From Dichetophora obliterata (lineage: Eukaryota > Arthropoda > Insecta > Diptera > Sciomyzidae), in contig OY986439.1 in assembly GCA_963920525.1 (NCBI GenBank), forward strand, positions 46,970,982-47,034,981: 64,000 bases of DNA. The letters are read 5' to 3'. Below, one piece after another: positions 59,446 to 64,000 of this stretch (positions are counted from its first letter, which is position 1; every line of letters starts with the position of its first letter). The translations under genes and the position numbers were made by a program. Below the pieces are notes generated by a model. That model made no database searches. It had not been told where the DNA came from and was given only the letters and a program-made list of their open reading frames with translations.

Positions 59446-59860
59446 TGGTCCAGTTAGCCTCGCATGGCATAGCAGTGCATGGCTTAACAAGCGTCACATC
59501 GAAATCTGTTTAATAGGATTTGTGTGTATCTGATTATGCACAACATGGCAACGCATGGCAATGCTCAGATAAAAACAGAAATGCATCTCTGACTACATAG
59601 ATAAACATGGAAGATCTATTTCATTTTAATATTTGTGTATTCTTCTATGTATTTGACGTTTTGGCAAAACAGATGTGAAGTTGTAAAATTGTTTGATCAA
59701 GTGCGGTTAATTTATTAAAATAAAATCGTTGTATTCTTTTTTTTATTGTTTTATTTTCACCATGTGACTATGCTTTGCATAATCACCATTTATTTAGCTG
59801 TGTGCTAGCTGCTTATCTGCGTTGCATGCGCTGCTGTGCCATGCGAGGCTAACTGGACCA
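59446..59860. mobile_element. PIF/Harbinger-type MITE, 30-bp inverted repeats, TAA duplication
   Basis: TGGTCCAGTTAGCCTCGCAT, then GGCATAGCAG; the inverse end differs by one base. TAA at 59443-59445 and 59861-59863. Second copy at 18719-19064. Confidence 0.9.
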
Positions 59861-60164
59861 TAATAGAGGATTCTATGTTTAAATTTATATTGTGAGAGTA
59901 CTGAAAGCTGATCTCAATTGGAAAAACGGCAATTGATAAAAAAAAAACGGCGACAAACATGATGAATGGCAGCAAAATTTGGAAAATGGTGACAAAAGGT
60001 GAACAATTTTAACGAAAGTTGGAATTTTATGAGTATAATAATAATATACAAAGTTTAATTAATTTTCTTTTAGTTTTCGATATCTACGGTCATAAATTAC
60101 ACTTTATATGTTTTTTTAGTTCAATTAAATAAAAAAATCTGTATCGTTGCGTATGTATCGTAAC

Positions 60165-62045
60165 TAGGGAGTCCAATCCCGGAGGCTTTTCTCGATCCCG
60201 GGATTGAAAATCTCAATCCCGGGATTCCGGGACTAGTTCGGGATTGAAAATTTTAAGAAGTAAATAATTCAAAACGTTTAAATACAATTTATTGTTATTT
60301 ATTACTTGAAACAGAAAAATATAAATTAATTTAAGTATAAAGTAACAAAAACGAAACAAAACACATTAAGGATATTCACAACTGCGTTCTTTTCAGTGTA
60401 GTTATAAAACCCCGTGGTATTGTACCACACTTTAAAGAGCGGTTTTTATATTTTTTCTTGTTTTAAATGAAATCTCTAAAAACCAAAATTGTGGTAATTT
60501 TAAGAACCCCAATGATATGTTTAACGAGTGTGGTTTTTAAAGTTCCATAAACAACTGATCGGTTGCTAGTTATTTTCTAATTGCAAAAATAAAAGAAGCT
60601 CAAAATGCAAGTTAAACTTTTTTATGCCATATGTTAATAAAATATATAAAATTGGATAGTTAATTTATTTGCATAGTAACATAAAGCTATAGTGGGAGGT
60701 TCCCAACCACAACTTCTATTTTAAGGGGTGCTCATAATTGTGGTTTTCAACTATGGCAAAAAAAAAAAAAACAATACTGCTATACCACACAATTATGAAT
60801 ACCCTTATTATTAATAAACACAAAACACTTAAATAACTTTAATGACTAGCACATTGTATTAATTTAACCCTTTCAGTGGATTTGCCCAATATCTTGGGCA
60901 CGAGAGTAAGTAATTTTATATGTATTTATTATGAAAAACTTTTTTTTAGATCAAATCGTTTGGTTCTATGAAAAAAAGATGAACCAACCTAATAAAAATA
61001 AATTTAGAGAGATATTTGACAATAAAGTCAGTTGGATTTTCAATTTTGTGCCGAAGAAGAGCAAAAACTATTTTTGTTTTGCCTGTTTCATAAGACAAAA
61101 TCAACCGGAAAAAAATCATATTAATGTTTTTTTATCTTTTTATGGCTTTAATGATAATAATATTAATAGGGTTTAAAAAACAAAGATCTAAAGGGTTGAG
61201 AAACATTTAAGGGATTACAAAAACTTTTTGCCGAACAGGAGCAAAACAATTTTTTCTTTGTACAAGCTTGTAAAACGTTGTACCGCTGGTTAAAATGAAA
61301 GGTATTTTTTTCAACTTTTAAGGACCTAAATGATAGGAACATTACCTCAAAAAATTATTTTTTTCTTAGTTAAGCCTAGCCATTGAAAGAGTTACAGAAC
61401 AAAAAATATAAAAAAATACAGAACTGTTTAAGGTATTACTATATAAATGTTACACTTTTTTTTGTACACCGTCTTCATGTTTTTTTCTGTTTAAGGCACA
61501 TTACGGTTGGAAATAACTCAAATTAAATTTTTGTTTAATGTTTTAATTATTTTTAAAGTAATTCATTTAGCAGATCAACGCTTTTTATTTTTTTTTATTG
61601 GAGAGTTTTGTTCGAATATTATTACAAATATAACCCGCTGATGAGAAGCACCGTTCTGATTCTATGCTTGTTGGAGAAATATTTATTAATTAGTCGTAAG
61701 CAATTTGTAAGTCTCGATTACGATTGCCTTCACCATAAAAAAAATTATTTCCTAAGTCAAAATTTGACAATTTTAAATTACATAGCAGACTTCCCGATGT
61801 TGCAAATTCTTCTAAAACTTTGTCTTTGCTCCAGTGATTCACACTCATCGTTCTAGCAATCCTTTTCAGCTTCAATAAAAGTTTTTTCTTATTCTATATT
61901 CATATCAACTTAAAATGAAATGTTTGCATTTACACGAATATTTGTGATAGAATTTTTTTTATTTAAGAATCCCGGGATCCAACAAAGACAATCCTGGGAT
62001 TTAAAGGGGCTTACATCATCCGGGATCCCGGGATTGACTTCCCTT
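60165..62045. mobile_element. hAT-type element with perfect 8-bp duplication ATCGTAAC
   Basis: Ends TAGGGAGTCCAATCCCGG and (inverse) AAGGGAAGTCAATCCCGG. ATCGTAAC is at 60157-60164 and 62046-62053. Repeated ATCCCGGGAT words lie near both ends. 1,881 bp, no recognisable transposase; carries a nested MITE. Confidence 0.93.
60367..60807. mobile_element. MITE nested in the hAT element
   Basis: TAAGGATATTCACAACTG and, inverted, TAAGGGTATTCATAATTG. Inside are several TTGTGGT/ACCACA words. 441 bp. Confidence 0.75.
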
Positions 62046-63829
62046 ATCGTAACGTATCATATAATAACTTGTATAAAAATAATTTTCAACGAAACAAGTA
62101 TGAAAATATAGCAACATTATTCCAGATAGTATATAAATAACTTTGATAAAAAACTTGTGCAACTTCGCAGATTGTTTCGTTTATATATTTATATATTTAG
62201 TTTTTTGTATCATTACGAGTCCTTTTTTGTTTGATTATATTTTTGGACAATACTTTTGATCTCTTCAACCTTTTACATTAAATATAGTATTACTAGAGTG
62301 CCATCTAAAAATCAAAACAGGAAAAAAAGTTTGAGATTTACTTTGCTTTTTTTTATTTTTAACAACAAAAAAGGCGTATAACGTTACGTGCGGTACCATG
62401 GAAATGCTCTTATGTGACTTTATTGCAAATTTTCCAACAATTGGTACTACAGTGCAGTGATCAGTTTTCCATTGCTGCTCATGCTGATTTGACGCGTCTA
62501 TTGAAATGACACTAGATCGCTGTCCTTCTTCTGCTTCTGGCACTATTTTGCAGCGCTTGCCTGATATTTCTTATGACAAAAATTTTTACAAAAAAAGCCA
62601 AAAAACCGTTACGTATTTCAAAAACTGACAATGCGGCTTATTACTTTAATACCACGGTTGCAAAAAGCTATGCCTTTTATTTACACAAATTGAATAATTA
62701 ATGGAATAAAAGTAGTGCAGCTTAACGAATATGCCTCAGTGTATATTTAGTGTAAAAAGTGGAAGCCATCAAAATATTGATATATGATAATGTCCAAAGA
62801 TATAAGCAACCAAAGAAGGACGCCTTAGGAAACAAAAAACGATATATATAAATATATAAACGAAAAAATGACAGTAAAAATCGAAAACTAAAAAAAATTT
62901 AATTAAACTTGTATATTATTATACATATTTCAACTTTCGTTAAAATTTTTAAATTTTTGTCACTATTTTTAAACTTTTATTATTATTCATGATGTTTGTT
63001 GACATTTTTTAAAAATTTCAATTGAGATCAGCTTTCAGTACTCTCACAATATAAATGTAAACATTTTTTCCTCTATTACGGAGGTTAAAAAAATGTTCAG
63101 TATCGTTTAATTTTTTACTCGCGGTAGACTTTTTTGTGGAAATCGAGTGCATACACGAACTCACATGCATAAGAAAGATCAGAATAATAAAAATGACAAA
63201 AGGACATGTTTCGACACGCTAAAATCAAAAATTTTTCTATATCGTGAAAGAGGGATATGACTTTTCATACTCTTTATATGGTGACTACATTTGTAGGCAC
63301 CCAGCCAGGAGATGGTAAATTTTTGAAGTATGGTCTGGAGGTCTCGAAAAGATTTTTTTTAATGCAATAGTGCACAAAACTGTTTAGAAATTATTTTTGG
63401 GGAATCTATCGAACACTTCGGGGTTTATTGTTTTCAATATTTTTTTATTCAGCTTTTTCGGCAAAAATGCTACAGATGTAGATATCCGTTGCTGCTCGTA
63501 TTTTTCCATTTCTCTTTTATAATCAAATTCTTCAATTTGTACTGTTATGCAAAAATTATGTATTTGGTGTAAATGGACCATAAAGTGTTTAAGTAGGAAC
63601 TTATTCGGTTTGTTGCAATTCTGTTAAAGTGCCAGATAAATAGTGAGATAATTTTGGAGTGTTTTTTATAATTGAAAAGGTTTTGAAAAGGTCTATATCG
63701 TGAATATTGAAAATTTCGAACTTTCAGATTTGTAAATGTACCAATACCTTAGAGTAACCCTCTAGAACATTTTTAAAATTTCTTTTGATAATGATTTAAA
63801 TATTAAATACTTTTTATGTATATTTTTAG

Positions 63830-63925
63830 ATTCAAATATTTGGCTACAACTCACAGCTTTATGCCAACTTCTCAGATGCTTTAAATCGAGCGCAGGGTAT
63901 TGTTGGCGTGTCTATTTTGCTGCAG
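63830..63925 (+). CDS. Carbonic-anhydrase-related protein, exon after giant intron
   Basis: 96 bp, phase 0, acceptor TTTTTAG/ATT and donor CAG/GTGAGT. It encodes IQIFGYNSQLYANFSDALNR, then AQGIVGVSILLQ. This aligns with the CA strand after the zinc site. The second codon is Gln where active carbonic anhydrases have the third zinc ligand (His119 of CA2), so the protein should be acatalytic, as in the CARP family (human CA10/CA11 also have Gln here, from memory). Downstream exons lie beyond the window. Confidence 0.93.
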
Positions 63926-64000
63926 GTGAGTTTGGTCAGAAACTTACAAAATGTCACTTCGTATTTCCGTTGTATCAGACTCATAAAACTGTATATTTAT

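Larger units (their letters stand above)
58590..63500. repeat. Second large palindrome with multiple nested insertions
   Basis: Left arm about 58590-60130 and right arm about 62850-63500 are inverted copies: CGAAACATGTCCTTTTGTCA (58870) against TGACAAAAGGACATGTTTCG (63195); CCACAAAAAAGTCTACCGCG against its inverse at 63122-63141; GTGAGAGTACTGAAAGCTGA (59894) against its inverse near 63030. The left arm holds two MITEs and the centre a hAT element. Confidence 0.88.
15545..63829 (+). other. 48,285-bp intron of the carbonic-anhydrase-related gene
   Basis: Donor GTGAGT at 15545 and acceptor TATTTTTAG ending 63829. Flanking exons are both phase 0 and continue one another's homology without a gap. 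The intron is packed with nested transposons of many classes in both orientations. Confidence 0.9.

Overview
The window is non-coding-rich DNA from an insect, most likely a brachyceran fly. The evidence is short introns (55-62 bp), an Osvaldo/Ulysses-like Ty3/gypsy element, Transib, pogo, mariner, hAT and Helitron relics, and a tRNA-derived SINE whose body resembles one I remember from tephritid fruit flies (from memory, unverified). The only host gene I can support is on the + strand. Three exons (15140-15276, 15332-15544, 63830-63925) join in frame into part of a carbonic-anhydrase-related protein (CA10/CA11-like). The last two flank a 48,285-bp intron, so most of the window is one intron filled with nested transposons.

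Left end (1-10240): a Ty3/gypsy LTR retrotransposon on the minus strand. Its 5' LTR is 8293-10240 (1,948 bp, TGTAAC...GTTACA), with a tRNA-Lys-type primer binding site at 8274-8291. Gag is at 6065-7237 and Pol (protease, RT, RNase H, integrase) at 2481-6188. They are linked by a -1 frameshift signal (GGGAAAC, 6-nt spacer, 7-bp stem). Downstream of pol, where an env gene would sit, is an open frame of at least 362 codons (1087 to position 1, running off the window). It encodes a SENP6/SENP7-type SUMO protease with its His/Asp/Cys triad intact. A retroelement carrying a host-like SUMO-chain protease is the most unusual thing here. Membership in the element remains an inference, because the 3' LTR lies outside the window.

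Middle (10241-41900): MITEs, a decayed LINE, a hAT element holding a palindromic MITE, a Helitron helicase relic, and a structurally complete Transib element at 29198-32370. The Transib has RSS-heptamer-like CACAGTG ends, a perfect 5-bp target duplication CGTCG, and a RAG1-like transposase with an open frame. Next come a 1.9-kb palindrome (32595-34510) interrupted by a pogo-type MITE, a hAT-like element with foldback arms (36345-37425), and an 88-unit hexanucleotide array (41311-41838).

Right part (42000-64000): a decayed mariner, a three-level nest (MITE containing hAT containing mariner, 43541-46186), a nearly intact pogo/Tigger element (51083-53626), simple repeats, and a second large palindrome (about 58590-63500) carrying several datable insertions. 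Comparing the arms of both palindromes gives internal empty sites that order the insertions. No rRNA, CRISPR or bacterial-type feature is present.
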